Source of the DNA: Corynebacterium jeikeium
GTDB lineage: Bacteria; Actinomycetota; Actinomycetes; Mycobacteriales; Mycobacteriaceae
DNA: 64,000 nucleotides
NCBI RefSeq assembly: GCF_000738265.1
Contig: NZ_JFCQ01000020.1
Coordinates: 124,001-188,000, forward strand
Reading direction: 5' to 3'
In this document: positions 17,231 to 26,951 of the stretch, piece by piece
How positions within the stretch are numbered: position 1 is the stretch's first letter
Layout: each line of letters opens with the position of its first letter
Notes under the pieces: model-generated
The model's database searches: none
What the model was told of the DNA's origin: nothing
The model's input: the letters and a program-made list of their open reading frames with translations, nothing else
Translations under genes and position numbers: made by a program

Positions 17231-17799
17231 TGCTCACCCATCATCGCCGACAGCAAGCTGTCCTGGTGGTAGCCCAGCCAATCCAGGTAGTTCTGCGCCG
17301 CCATCGCCTGGTCGGAGCTGCCGTCTTCCTCCAGCAGGTCCTTCTTGAACTCCTCGTACTGCGCGGAGTGATACAGACGAATGTCGTTGATCGCGCTCAG
17401 CCACGGGCGAACCTCGTCCTGCGTCAGCGACACATTCACCGAACCGTTCGGCCCCAGGTAATCCACCACGAAGCGCAAGTTCGTCAGCTTGGCCTTGATG
17501 ATGTCCGTCTCGTTCAGCTGGCGGGTCAGCGCCGCATCGCCGTCGACTTCCTCGTCACCCTCGCGGAAGAAGCTCGGCAGCAGCCGCGCCAACCCCGGAT
17601 CCTTCGGCGCATCGGCATGCCCGCTGGCCATGCCCGTCATCTCCGCCAGCTCGTCCTTCGGAGCCGTCCGCGCGCGCTCCATCAGCTTGTCGGACACGGC
17701 CACCGCCGAATCCCCCAGCATCTCGCGCTCCAGCGGCTCTAGCTGCGTATTAAAACGAGTCCCGCGCAGCAGGCTGCTTTTCTTCGTCCACGGCTGCAT
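17227..17799 (-). CDS. DUF2017 domain protein
   Basis: 190 residues, predicted helical and soluble, with the family segment LEPLEREMLGDSAVAVSDKL and a C-terminal AQNYLDWLGYHQDSLL. DUF2017 proteins sit next to clpS throughout actinobacteria (Rv1332 in M. tuberculosis), which suggests but does not prove a link with Clp proteolysis. The gene starts 27 bases after clpS and overlaps the next gene by 4 bases. Function unknown. Confidence 0.9.
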   Translation of the reverse strand: MQPWTKKSSLLRGTRFNTQLEPLEREMLGDSAVAVSDKLMERARTAPKDELAEMTGMASGHADAPKDPGLARLLPSFFREGDEEVDGDAALTRQLNETDIIKAKLTNLRFVVDYLGPNGSVNVSLTQDEVRPWLSAINDIRLYHSAQYEEFKKDLLEEDGSSDQAMAAQNYLDWLGYHQDSLLSAMMGEQ

Positions 17800-17826
17800 G
17801 TTCGTTCCTTCTTTCTCTATTGACGC

Positions 17827-18132
17827 CTACCCGTCCGCCCGCTGCATCGTCGCCCACAGCCCGGCGGTCTGCAGCTTCTTCACATCCCCTTCGACCTTGT
17901 CGCGCTCCCCGGAACTCACCACGGCTTTCCCTTCGGTGTGGACCTGCATCATCAGCTCCGTGGCACGCTTGCGCGAATAGCCCAGGACGGTCTGGAAGAC
18001 ATAGGTCACGTAGCTCATCAGGTTCACCGGATCGTCCCAACAGATGCACATCCACGGCAGGTTGGGCTCCGTCAGGGTTTCTGGCAGTTTGTCCGCCACC
18101 GGTGTGGCGGAGGGAGCAGCTGGGGAAGTCAT
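17827..18132 (-). CDS. clpS: ATP-dependent Clp protease adaptor ClpS
   Basis: 101 residues from the ATG at 18132; a longer frame upstream overlaps the divergent promoter region and is not used. ClpS delivers N-degron proteins to ClpC/ClpA-ClpP. The fold is recognisable from [20 protein letters not shown], followed by [20 protein letters not shown] and [14 protein letters not shown]. Divergent from the nicotinate phosphoribosyltransferase gene 63 bases away. Confidence 0.94.
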   Translation of the reverse strand: MTSPAAPSATPVADKLPETLTEPNLPWMCICWDDPVNLMSYVTYVFQTVLGYSRKRATELMMQVHTEGKAVVSSGERDKVEGDVKKLQTAGLWATMQRADG

Positions 18133-18195
18133 GGTTCCCAGAGTACCGACATTGGGCGCATTCGCCGTCGGGTGCGCCACCTGGCGTGGGCTAGC

Positions 18196-19596
18196 ATGGA
18201 ACGGGTGAACGACAACCGCACTGAAAACAGCACCAATCACAGCAGCGCCGCAGACAGCTACGCAGACAACGGCACCCACAACACTGAGTACACCCGCGGC
18301 CGCTCGTCCGCCCTGCTGACGGACAAGTACGAACTGACGATGCTAGAGGCCGCAATCCTCGACGGCACGGTGAACCGCGCCTGCACTTTCGAGGTCTTCA
18401 CCCGCCGACTGCCCAACGAACGCCGCTACGGCGTGATCGCCGGTACTGCCCGTGTGCTCCGCGCCGTGCGAGACTTCGTGTTTACCGAAGAACAGTTGGC
18501 GCGCATGGACTTCCTGCGCGACGAAACACTGGAGTACCTGCGTAACTTCCGCTTCTCCGGACAGATCGACGGCTACCGGGAAGGCGAGCTGTACTTCCCC
18601 CACTCCCCCGTGCTGACGGTGCGTGGCACCTTCGGCGAGTGCGTGATTCTGGAAACGGTGATCCTGTCCATCCTGAATATGGATTCCGCCGTGGCCAGCG
18701 CCGCGGCCCGCATGGTCACCGCCGCCGGCGACCGTCCGATCATCGACATGGGTGCCCGCCGCACCCACGAATACGCCGCGGTTACCGCCGCCCGGGCATC
18801 CTACCTGGCTGGCTTCGTCGCCACCTCCAACATGGAGGCCTCGCAGCGCTATGGCATCCCGGCCTCGGGAACCTCGGCCCACGCCTGGACCCTGCTGCAC
18901 ACCCGCCCCGACGGCACGCCCGACGAGCTGGCCGCTTTCAAGGCGCAGGTCGCCGCCCTGGGTACCGATACGACCCTGCTGGTGGATACCTACGACATCA
19001 CCCAGGGCGTGGAAAACGCCGTGGCGGCCGCGGGCACCGAACTGGGTGCAGTGCGCATCGACTCCGGCGACCTGGGCGTGCTGACCCGCCGCGTGCGCCG
19101 CCAGCTGGACTCCTTGGGCGCAACCAACACCAAGATCGTGGTCTCCTCCGACATGGACGAGTTCTCCATCGCCGCCCTGCGCAGCGAACCGGTGGATTCC
19201 TTCGGTGTGGGCACCGCCGTGGTCACGGGCTCCGGGGCGCCGACCGCGGGGCTGGTTTACAAGCTTGTGGAGGTCGACGGCGTGCCCGTCGCCAAGCGCT
19301 CGCGTGGCAAAGCCAGCCTGGGTGGTGCGAAGGACGCAGCCCGGCTCAGCCGCCCCTCCGGCACCGCCGTCGAGGAAGTGACCTTCCCCATGGGCGGCGA
19401 ACTGCCCCAGGCCGAAGGTCTGCACAGCACCCAGCTGACCATCCCCATGGTTCGCGACGGTGAGCTCGTCGACGGGCTGCCCACACTGGAGGAGTCCCGC
19501 GAGCACTGCGCCAAACAGCTGGTCTCTCTGCCGTGGGAGGGGCTGGCGCTGACCCGCGACGAACCCGCCCTGCAGGTCCGCCACATCAAGGGCTAG
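18196..19596 (+). CDS. pncB: Nicotinate phosphoribosyltransferase
   Basis: Up to 466 residues. Makes nicotinate mononucleotide from nicotinate and PRPP in NAD salvage. After a polar N-terminal extension the enzyme starts at [19 protein letters not shown]; other signatures are [38 protein letters not shown] and SDMDEFSI. The ATG at 18196 is used, but a GTG at 18205 could be the true start of a leaderless mRNA because TAGCAT lies just upstream of it. Divergent from clpS and followed at 30 bases by dinG, as in mycobacteria. Confidence 0.93.
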   Translation: MERVNDNRTENSTNHSSAADSYADNGTHNTEYTRGRSSALLTDKYELTMLEAAILDGTVNRACTFEVFTRRLPNERRYGVIAGTARVLRAVRDFVFTEEQLARMDFLRDETLEYLRNFRFSGQIDGYREGELYFPHSPVLTVRGTFGECVILETVILSILNMDSAVASAAARMVTAAGDRPIIDMGARRTHEYAAVTAARASYLAGFVATSNMEASQRYGIPASGTSAHAWTLLHTRPDGTPDELAAFKAQVAALGTDTTLLVDTYDITQGVENAVAAAGTELGAVRIDSGDLGVLTRRVRRQLDSLGATNTKIVVSSDMDEFSIAALRSEPVDSFGVGTAVVTGSGAPTAGLVYKLVEVDGVPVAKRSRGKASLGGAKDAARLSRPSGTAVEEVTFPMGGELPQAEGLHSTQLTIPMVRDGELVDGLPTLEESREHCAKQLVSLPWEGLALTRDEPALQVRHIKG

Positions 19597-19625
19597 AAGT
19601 TTCACAAAGGTTCTCACAGTTTCCC

Positions 19626-21737
19626 ATGACCTCCAACGTCCTTGACCTACTGAGCCTCGCCGTCGCCGACCTCGGCGGCGCCCCGCGCCCTGGCCAGCAG
19701 AAGATGGCCACCGCCGTGGCCGAGGCTATTAAGAAGGAACACCACCTGGCCGTGCAGGCGGGAACCGGTACCGGTAAGTCCCTGGCGTACCTGATCCCCA
19801 GCATCGCTGCGGCCATGGGTTCCGAGTACCCCGTCATCGTCTCCACCGCCACGATCGCGCTGCAGCGCCAGCTGGTGGAACGCGACCTACCGCGCCTGGC
19901 CAAAGCCCTCGAGCCGGAACTCCCCCGCCCCCTCGAATTCGCCATCCAAAAAGGCCGCGGCAACTACGTGTGCCTGAACAAGGTCGCCAACGCGCAGACC
20001 GACAGTGGCGTGGACGAGGCCGAAGAATCCCTCCTTGATCCCTCCCAGCTGTCCGCCACCGGCGCCCAGGTCGCCCGCCTGCACGAATGGGCCGGTGAAA
20101 CCGAGGACGGCGACCGGGATAACCTCCCCCAGGGCGTCAGCGATCGCGCGTGGCGGCAGGTCAGCGTGTCTTCCCGCGAGTGCGTCGGCGCCGCCCGCTG
20201 CCCCTTCGGCGAACAGTGTTTTGCCGAGCGGGCCCGGGCCCGCGCCGCGGACGCCGACGTTGTCGTCACCAACCATGCTCTTCTTGCGATCGATGCTCTT
20301 GTGGACGCCCCAGTCTTGCCCGAACACAACACAGTGATCGTGGACGAAGCCCACGAGCTGGAGGACCGCATCACTTCCGTCGCCACCGCTGAACTATCCC
20401 CCACCGCCATCGCCGTGCTGGCGAAACGCGCTGCGAAGCTGACCGTTTCCGGCGCCGATGTCGCCGGGGATGAGCTGGCCGAGGCAGGCGACCGGTGGAC
20501 GGAGGCGTTGAAGGCGGAGGCGGCGGCGTCCAGAAGTAACGACCGGTTTGGCACCGGCATCGAGGGGCGCTGGACCAGCGTGCCCGAGGGGCTACAGCTG
20601 CCTCTCGCTGCCTTAAGGGATGCGGCGTGGAAGACGAACCGGCAGGTCAGCGGCATTCCGGCATCGGAGTTTGCGAATGATTCGCAGAAGGCCTCCGAGC
20701 GCCTCGCGGTGATTGTGGCTACCGAAGAGCTGAACGATACGTGCGTGCGGATCCTCAATGCCTCGCGCGTCGGGGAAGGCGACGGTTCCGCAGCCGGCGA
20801 ACGCAGCGGCAACAACGGCGGCAACAACAGCGGCAAAAACCATGGCGCGAGCGAAGACGCCGCGGATCTGCTGGGCGAAGACGTGGTCTGGTACACCGCC
20901 GATTCCGGCGTGCGAGGCCCCAAACACGTGGTGCGGGTAGCCCCCTTGAGCGTCGCCGACCTACTACGCCAGCGACTATTCGGCAGAAACACAGTAATCC
21001 TGACGTCGGCGACGCTTGCATTGGGCGGCAAGTTCACCTCCATGCTGGCGCGCTGGGGGCTGCCGAAGAACACTCCCACGCTGGATGCGGGCACCCCCTT
21101 CGATGCGCGCTCCCACGGCATTTTGTACGTCGCCCGCCACCTACCACCGCCGGGCAGGGACGGCGCCAGCGACGAGTCCGTGGACGAAGCCGCCAGGCTG
21201 ATCAACGCCGCGGGCGGGCGCACCCTCGGACTGTTTAGCTCCCGGCGCGCGGCCGAAGAAATGGCCGAGAACCTGCGCACCGTGGTCCCCTACGACATTC
21301 TTTTGCAGGGCGAGGATTCGATGTCCACGCTGGTGGAGAAATTCCGCAAGAACCAATCCGCATGCTTGTTCGGCACGCTGGGACTGTGGCAAGGCGTGGA
21401 CGTACCCGGTCCTTCGCTTTCCCTGGTGCTTATCGACCGGATCCCCTTTCCGCGCCCGGACGATCCGCTACAGCAGGCGCGGCAGGAAGCCGCCGACCAG
21501 CGTGGCGGCAGTGGGTTTATGGAGGTCGCCGCGAACCACGCCGCCCTGCTGATGGCTCAGGGGGCGGGCCGGTTGCTGCGATCGGTGGACGACCGTGGCG
21601 TGGTTGCGGTTCTGGACCAGCGGCTAGAGACGAAGCGCTACGGCGCTTACATTCGCCGCTCGATGCCGGACTTTTGGTACACGCTAAAAGGCGACACAGT
21701 GCGGGGTGCACTGCGTCGCCTTGCTGCGGGTAGTTAA
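19626..21737 (+). CDS. dinG: DinG/XPD-type ATP-dependent DNA helicase
   Basis: 703 residues from the ATG at 19626. Superfamily 2 helicase with an iron-sulfur cluster, acting in DNA repair and on R-loops or G-quadruplexes. Walker A AGTGTGKS (about residues 45-52), four Fe-S cysteines at about 116, 186, 192 and 198, DEAH box VDEAHEL (about 240), and C-terminal helicase motifs LFGTLGLWQGVDVPG and MAQGAGRLLRS. A Gly/Asn-rich insert (about residues 385-415) is not part of the usual domain. Downstream of the nicotinate phosphoribosyltransferase gene. Confidence 0.94.
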   Translation: MTSNVLDLLSLAVADLGGAPRPGQQKMATAVAEAIKKEHHLAVQAGTGTGKSLAYLIPSIAAAMGSEYPVIVSTATIALQRQLVERDLPRLAKALEPELPRPLEFAIQKGRGNYVCLNKVANAQTDSGVDEAEESLLDPSQLSATGAQVARLHEWAGETEDGDRDNLPQGVSDRAWRQVSVSSRECVGAARCPFGEQCFAERARARAADADVVVTNHALLAIDALVDAPVLPEHNTVIVDEAHELEDRITSVATAELSPTAIAVLAKRAAKLTVSGADVAGDELAEAGDRWTEALKAEAAASRSNDRFGTGIEGRWTSVPEGLQLPLAALRDAAWKTNRQVSGIPASEFANDSQKASERLAVIVATEELNDTCVRILNASRVGEGDGSAAGERSGNNGGNNSGKNHGASEDAADLLGEDVVWYTADSGVRGPKHVVRVAPLSVADLLRQRLFGRNTVILTSATLALGGKFTSMLARWGLPKNTPTLDAGTPFDARSHGILYVARHLPPPGRDGASDESVDEAARLINAAGGRTLGLFSSRRAAEEMAENLRTVVPYDILLQGEDSMSTLVEKFRKNQSACLFGTLGLWQGVDVPGPSLSLVLIDRIPFPRPDDPLQQARQEAADQRGGSGFMEVAANHAALLMAQGAGRLLRSVDDRGVVAVLDQRLETKRYGAYIRRSMPDFWYTLKGDTVRGALRRLAAGS

Positions 21738-21739
21738 GA

Positions 21740-21774
21740 GGCTGCCAGCGGGGGTGCCAGGAGGCTGCCAGCGG
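21740..21774. repeat. Two copies of a 13-bp repeat
   Basis: AGGCTGCCAGCGG occurs at about 21740-21752 and again about 22 bases downstream, between dinG and the convergent Asp-rich gene. Confidence 0.6.
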
Positions 21775-21805
21775 AAGCTGGGGGCAGCTCCGCTAGGTGC
21801 GGGTC

Positions 21806-23152
21806 TTAGACCAGATCAGAGCCGTCGCCAGCTCCGGTGTCTGCGCCAGCACCGCCGCCGCCCAGCAGGTCGTCGAAGGTCGGGGCGACGTCCTCGGTGG
21901 TGGTGTCCTCGTAGGAGTCGTAGTGGGCATCGTTGTCGGTGTCGTATGCCTTAGTGTCGCCGTAGCCGTCGAAGTCCTGGTCGATCAGAGCCTCGTCGGT
22001 CAGGCCGTCGCCATCGGTGTCTACGTGGCGCTGATCCACCTGGCCGTCGGAGTTGGTGTCCAGGTAAATGGTGTCGGCGGTGTCGTCACCGGTGGTGTCT
22101 ACGTGCAGGGCATCAACCTTGCCGTCGTTGTTGTAGTCGAAAGACACACCGTCGGCCAGGCCGTCACCGTCCAGGTCGACGTACTCGCCACCGCCCGGAG
22201 CGCCCTCGGAGCCAGCGGAGTGGATATCAGAGCCTGCGCCCGATCCCTCTTCGCCTGCACCGCGGGAGTCCTCGGAGCCCTTGGAATCGTCAGCGCCCTT
22301 GGAGTCGTCAGCACCCTTGGAGTCATCAGAAGGAGCCGCCGGGGTCTCAGACTCGCCACCCTGCGGAGCCGCCGGAGCGTCAGACTCGCCGCCCTGCGGA
22401 GCCGCCGGAGCGTCGGACTCGTCGCCCTTCGGAGCCGGAGCGTCGGACTCGCCACCCTGCGGAGCCGCGCCCTGCGGAGCCGCACCCTGGGAGTCACCAG
22501 CCGGTGCGCCACCGTGGCCACCCTGGGAAGCCCAGATGCCTTCGCCTACGTTCTCCTGCGCCGCATCCGGACGGGACTCGCCGGAGGTGCCGTCGATCAC
22601 GCCGTTGCCGTCAGTGTCGTGCTCGGTGTAGTCAGACATTCCGTCACCGTCAGTGTCGTAGCCAACGCTGTCGACTCGGCCGTCGCCGTCGAAGTCGTAA
22701 GAGGTGACGTCGTAGGTGCCGTCGCCATCGGAATCGAACTTCACGTTGTCACTGACACCGTCGTTGTTGTAGTCGGTGGCCTTGGTGTCCATCTTTCCGT
22801 CGTTGTTGGTGTCTGCTTCCAGCTTGTCGATCGTTCCGTCGCGGTCGGTGTCCTGGTAGACCGTGTCGACGATGCCGTCCTGGTCGTAGTCCATCTCCGC
22901 GCGGTCGGTGGTGCCGTCGCCGTTCTTGTCGTAGACCGTGCCATCCGGGCGGCCGTCGCCGTTGATGTCGACCTGGTAGGCGTCCTGCTTGCCGTCACCG
23001 TCGGTGTCCTGCGAGCCGACGACGTTGCCTTCGACCATGTTGCCGTTGCCGTCCAGTACCTCCCAGCGACCCAGGGAGTGCTCAGAGTTGCCAGCGTTGC
23101 CGTTGGTGTTGGTGTTGGTGCCGTTCTGGTTGTTCAGGTTCTCGTTAGACAT
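21806..23152 (-). CDS. Asp-rich protein with ~18 calcium-binding-like repeats
   Basis: 448 residues, extremely acidic. After an Asn-rich N-terminus come eleven repeats of about 12-13 residues of the form D-x-[DN]-x-D-G-x-x-D (for example DTDGDGKQD, DINGDGRPD), then a Gly/Ala/Pro/Glu/Asp/Ser linker with QGGESDAPA-type repeats, then seven more D-repeats and a tail PTFDDLLGGGG. The repeats match the thrombospondin type 3 / EF-hand-loop pattern that binds calcium, normally outside cells; here there is no signal peptide or anchor. GAAAGGGA gives a ribosome binding site. Divergent from two dynamin-like GTPase genes. Not assigned to a known family. Confidence 0.8.
   Translation of the reverse strand: MSNENLNNQNGTNTNTNGNAGNSEHSLGRWEVLDGNGNMVEGNVVGSQDTDGDGKQDAYQVDINGDGRPDGTVYDKNGDGTTDRAEMDYDQDGIVDTVYQDTDRDGTIDKLEADTNNDGKMDTKATDYNNDGVSDNVKFDSDGDGTYDVTSYDFDGDGRVDSVGYDTDGDGMSDYTEHDTDGNGVIDGTSGESRPDAAQENVGEGIWASQGGHGGAPAGDSQGAAPQGAAPQGGESDAPAPKGDESDAPAAPQGGESDAPAAPQGGESETPAAPSDDSKGADDSKGADDSKGSEDSRGAGEEGSGAGSDIHSAGSEGAPGGGEYVDLDGDGLADGVSFDYNNDGKVDALHVDTTGDDTADTIYLDTNSDGQVDQRHVDTDGDGLTDEALIDQDFDGYGDTKAYDTDNDAHYDSYEDTTTEDVAPTFDDLLGGGGAGADTGAGDGSDLV
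22340..22500. repeat. Linker repeats inside Asp-rich gene
   Basis: Near-identical units encoding QGGESDAPA and related peptides in the low-complexity linker, next to tandem units encoding DDSKGA. Confidence 0.65.
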
Positions 23153-23518
23153 TTCGTGTGTTCCCTTTCGGTGTTCTTGAAGCCCTGTGTGCGGGGCTTA
23201 TGCGGTGTTCTTAGTATCCTTCAGGCGCTTCCTCGCTGCCTGTCAGTTGTTGAATGCCACTCCCCCTCCCTATGTTCCTTGGGGGTGTTTCCTAAGGTCA
23301 TTTTCTTGACGCCAAACCCCTCAAAACCCCAATTCACGCCGCATATTCACTCTGTTCAATAGGCAAGCATTCTCGGGGGTGAATTCAGACAGTGCGCCGA
23401 CGAATACGTCGCGCAATGTTCCCTCCGCGACCAGAAAAACCGATTATCGGCATACTAGAATGGCACCGAAATATGGCAGAGCAATAAGCATCAATAGCAA
23501 TGAAAGGCGAAAAATACC
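23153..23518. other. Divergent control region, Asp-rich gene / dynamin genes
   Basis: No gene seen. The stretch holds small palindromes, CGACG-AATA-CGTCG (about 23397-23410) and CCGATTATCGG (about 23438-23448), and a possible -10 TAGAAT shortly after the second. Both flanking genes begin here in opposite directions, so shared control is possible. Confidence 0.5.
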
Positions 23519-25405
23519 GTGACCCCCATCTTGAACGCGTCGGGTCGTTCCCCGAAGGCCAGCGTTGAGCGCGGGGCAACTATCGCCAGAAAGTACAAGA
23601 TACACGACGTTGCCGACCGCGTGCAGAACCTCGTCAACGCGAAGTACCGCACCTCGTCCGTCGTCATCATCGGGGAGGTTAAGCGTGGCAAATCTTCCCT
23701 CGTCAACGCACTAATCGGCCGGCGTGACCTATTGCCGGTGGACGTTATCACCGCTACGAGCGCCCCCATCCGCATCCACACTGAACCCGACCAGCCAGAG
23801 GACAAGCCAATCCTGGCGCGCCTGGTACGCGGCACGGAGCGCGATCCGATCGACCCGTCGGAGCTGAAGAACTGGGTCACGCAGGAAGCCGTGGACGCCA
23901 TCAACCGCGCCCCGAAGGATAGCCAAGAAGTTGCCTCGCTCCCCAGCGCTGCAGAGCTGTTGGTTCCTTTCTCCGGCCTGGGAAAGGTGACGATCATCGA
24001 CACCCCGGGCGTGGGCGGACTGGACGAGCACGCCGTCACTGCCTCCCTGGCGGAAGCCCGCAATGCCGGAGTTCTGCTGATGGTCTGCGACGCATCCACC
24101 CCCATCACCGCCCCGGAGATGGATATCCTGCGCCGCGCCCGTGAACAGGTCGGAAGCGTCATCGTGGCCGTCACCAAGACAGATAAGAATGTGCGCCGCT
24201 GGCGCTCCATCGTCGCCGACGACCAACGCCTCATCGCAGAACACCTCGGTCTGGATATCCCCGTCATTGGAGTGTCCTCGTTGCGGGCATTGGATGCGGC
24301 CGAGGCGGCGTCACCAGAAAAAAGAGAAAAGATTGAGCAACGGTGCGGCATCGCCGAGCTGCGCCAACAGATCATCAACCACGTCAACTCACCGGGCAAT
24401 CTCGGGACGATCACGGCCCTCGAGATCACCCGGTCGACGATGCAATCCATCACGACCGATATCCAGCGCGACATCAAGCTGTACGACAAGACCAGCGATG
24501 CGGTCGGCGAACTCGAAGCCGAAAAGCGCAAGCTGGAAGCGTTCCGCGACGCCACCAGCGAGTGGGAACAGCTGTTCATGCGCGATATTCAGCTCAGCCG
24601 CAACAAGGTATCCGCGGCGATGGATCAGGCACTGACCGATCTGAAAACCCGCTGGACCAACCGCATTAACTCCGAGGGCATGCGCGTGCTGCGCAGCAAG
24701 CCGCAGGTCTTCACTAGCCAGATCGAAATCGAGCTACGGCAGATCATGGAGCACATGGTGATGTCGATGGTCAGCGAAGTTACGCGGCGTGCCGCCCAGC
24801 TTTTCCAGGGTCGCCGAGACCTGGTGGATCAGGTGCAGCAGCAGATTTTCGCGGCGATGGCTCCACCGCAATCGCTGAGCCACGACGTGGAGAAAAAGTC
24901 TGCAGGGCTGGTGGATCCCTCGATGCTGACGATGGGCATTGTGGGTGCAGGCGCACTGACAGTCGTGATCCCCTTCGCGCCTGTGGCAGCCGCAGCCTGG
25001 ATCGGCGTGAACATGGGCTACCGCGCGATGCGCAACGGCAAGCAGCACCTGCTGGTGTGGCTGCGAGAGACCATCGCCACAACCCGTGGCTCCATCAACC
25101 GCATGATCGACATCACCATCACGACAGGTAGGACGGAAATTCTGCTGCGCCACCGCGCTGCCATCAGGCACGAACAGCGCAACCTTCAGGGCAAGATCGA
25201 ATCCGCCCAGAAGATCGCCCGAGAAACCGAGGCGCAGCGCAAGCAGACCATTGCCCGGTTGAAGAAGAACGGGGAGATTGTGCAGCAGACCATCGAGGAG
25301 CTAGACGGCCACCTAGAAGCGCTGAAGCGCAGCCGGCACGGAGCCGCAAGTCTGAAGGCGGCAGCCCAGGCTGGGACGATTCCGGCAAGCGGGGCGGGGA
25401 TGTAA
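23519..25405 (+). CDS. Dynamin-like GTPase (first of pair)
   Basis: 628 residues from a GTG. GTPase motifs: G1 GEVKRGKSS (about residues 52-60), G3 DTPGVGG (161), G4 TKTD (219). A helical stalk follows and then a hydrophobic paddle-like region (about residues 461-500, LTMGIVGAGALTVVIPFAPV) able to enter membranes, and a long C-terminal coiled coil. This is the layout of bacterial dynamin-like proteins such as mycobacterial IniA. It ends exactly where the second GTPase gene begins, so the two are translated together, as expected for paired dynamins. Role in membrane repair or remodelling is inferred from the family. Confidence 0.88.
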   Translation: MTPILNASGRSPKASVERGATIARKYKIHDVADRVQNLVNAKYRTSSVVIIGEVKRGKSSLVNALIGRRDLLPVDVITATSAPIRIHTEPDQPEDKPILARLVRGTERDPIDPSELKNWVTQEAVDAINRAPKDSQEVASLPSAAELLVPFSGLGKVTIIDTPGVGGLDEHAVTASLAEARNAGVLLMVCDASTPITAPEMDILRRAREQVGSVIVAVTKTDKNVRRWRSIVADDQRLIAEHLGLDIPVIGVSSLRALDAAEAASPEKREKIEQRCGIAELRQQIINHVNSPGNLGTITALEITRSTMQSITTDIQRDIKLYDKTSDAVGELEAEKRKLEAFRDATSEWEQLFMRDIQLSRNKVSAAMDQALTDLKTRWTNRINSEGMRVLRSKPQVFTSQIEIELRQIMEHMVMSMVSEVTRRAAQLFQGRRDLVDQVQQQIFAAMAPPQSLSHDVEKKSAGLVDPSMLTMGIVGAGALTVVIPFAPVAAAAWIGVNMGYRAMRNGKQHLLVWLRETIATTRGSINRMIDITITTGRTEILLRHRAAIRHEQRNLQGKIESAQKIARETEAQRKQTIARLKKNGEIVQQTIEELDGHLEALKRSRHGAASLKAAAQAGTIPASGAGM

Positions 25406-26878
25406 ATGAACCAGGAGCACCAGATCCAATCGGCCTCTGCCCACCTCAGCCAGCGGGTCTCTGACCTCACGCTGCTGCTAACGCAGGCCGTTGATGCCCT
25501 CGCAGGTGGCTCCCCTGACCTGGCGGCCCGCGCCGAACAGCTGCGTTTGATGGTTACCCGCCCGCCCCGAGTCGCTGTTGTCGGTCGTCTGAAATCCGGA
25601 AAGTCCACTCTGGTCAACGCCCTGACGGAGAACCTGATCGCCGCCACCGGTGCCCTGGAATGCACCATGGCCGTCAGCATGTACCACAACGGCGCGCCCG
25701 CCCGCGCCGAGATCCATTCCGTCGACGGCCAGATGGCCCGCATCCCACTGAACAACGGCCCGCTCGATAGCCTGCCCGTACCGTTGAACGAGGTGGACTA
25801 CATCGACCAGTTCCTGCCCAACCGCCGACTGGAAGAGCTCACCCTGATCGATACGCCCGGCACCGCGACCTTGACGGTCGAAAACGAGCAGCGAACCCGT
25901 CGCATTCTGGTCGACGGGCAGCGGGATACGCGCCGCGCTAGCGGTTGGGCCGATTGCCTTGTCTTTTTGTCGGACTCTGCCCCGCGCGAGGACGAGAAGC
26001 GGTTTCTTTCGCAATTGGGAATGACGCCCCTAAATACAGTGGGCATCCTTTCCCGCGCGGACTCTTTCGGCTCCGGCGCTTTCGGTTCCATCGATCCGCT
26101 GCAACACGCCCGGCAGCACGCCAACAGCATCCAGAAGAAACTGGTGAGCACTGTCCAGCAAACCATCCCGCTTTCCGGATTGATGGCTGAGTCCGCCTTG
26201 ACGGGCAAGGTGACCGGCGACGTCGCCCGTCAGCTGGCCGCACTGGCGGAGCTGGATCGTGATGATCTGCTGGATTTCCTGGAGGCCGACGACCCGCGAG
26301 AGGTCGTTGCGGGATTCTCCGCTAACGACCGGGACGATTTGCTAGACGTTATGGGCGAATACGGCGTGTTCGCCGGCCGCAGCATTGCCGCCGAAGGCGG
26401 TGCGCCGGCGCTGGTGAAGTGGATGGTGGAAACCTCCGGCGTATCCGAGCTGGTGCATCTGCTGACCGGCGACATCACCTACTTCGCCGTGCTGCAGCGT
26501 GCTGCCCGAATGCTGGATGTGTTGGACGATCTGGCCTCTAACCACCCGGATATGAACCACATCCGGTGGGTCCTGTCCGTCACACTGGCGCAGCCGGGCA
26601 TGCACTTTGTGCTGCTCTACCGCAGTTACCGCAATACCTATGCCAGCACGCCCGATTCCCGACTATTACAGTTGCTGCGCACCGCGGTCACTGCTGGGCA
26701 CCCGGCGGATACGGTGAATTTGCCGCGGGACACGCCGGTTGACCAAGTGCGCCGAGCCATCGAAGAGCAGATCGCCGAACTCCAGCAACTTTCGATGTCT
26801 CCCCTGTCCGCCGCGGAGGACGAGGCACGTGAACGTTTGCTCGGTTCTTTCCAATCCGCATTGCAAGCGACCATCTAA
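25406..26878 (+). CDS. Dynamin-like GTPase (second of pair)
   Basis: 490 residues. GTPase motifs: G1 GRLKSGKST (about residues 60-68), G3 IDTPGTA (about 148); a clear G4 is replaced by a segment ILSRADSF. No strong membrane segment is visible, unlike its partner, so it may act as the non-inserting half of a heteromeric pair, comparable to IniC next to IniA. The ATG directly follows the stop of the first GTPase gene. Paralogous to it only in the GTPase core. Biochemical role inferred from the family. Confidence 0.86.
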   Translation: MNQEHQIQSASAHLSQRVSDLTLLLTQAVDALAGGSPDLAARAEQLRLMVTRPPRVAVVGRLKSGKSTLVNALTENLIAATGALECTMAVSMYHNGAPARAEIHSVDGQMARIPLNNGPLDSLPVPLNEVDYIDQFLPNRRLEELTLIDTPGTATLTVENEQRTRRILVDGQRDTRRASGWADCLVFLSDSAPREDEKRFLSQLGMTPLNTVGILSRADSFGSGAFGSIDPLQHARQHANSIQKKLVSTVQQTIPLSGLMAESALTGKVTGDVARQLAALAELDRDDLLDFLEADDPREVVAGFSANDRDDLLDVMGEYGVFAGRSIAAEGGAPALVKWMVETSGVSELVHLLTGDITYFAVLQRAARMLDVLDDLASNHPDMNHIRWVLSVTLAQPGMHFVLLYRSYRNTYASTPDSRLLQLLRTAVTAGHPADTVNLPRDTPVDQVRRAIEEQIAELQQLSMSPLSAAEDEARERLLGSFQSALQATI

Positions 26879-26887
26879 CGCCACTAA

Positions 26888-26916
26888 TTGGCATTAAAGT
26901 GTAAGCTACTTATGCC
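26888..26916 (+). promoter_or_regulatory. Predicted promoter for Hsp70-like gene
   Basis: TTGGCA (26888-26893) and TATGCC (26911-26916) are spaced 17 bases apart, 36 bases before the start codon. Confidence 0.4.
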
Positions 26917-26951
26917 TTAAGCACACGTGTATTTCAGGAGCTGTACTTTTC

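Noticed and set aside
21797..23362. 521-codon Val-rich frame opposite the Asp-rich gene
   Set aside because: GAC-rich repeats read backwards give Val-rich repeats; it looks like a membrane protein but is only the complement.
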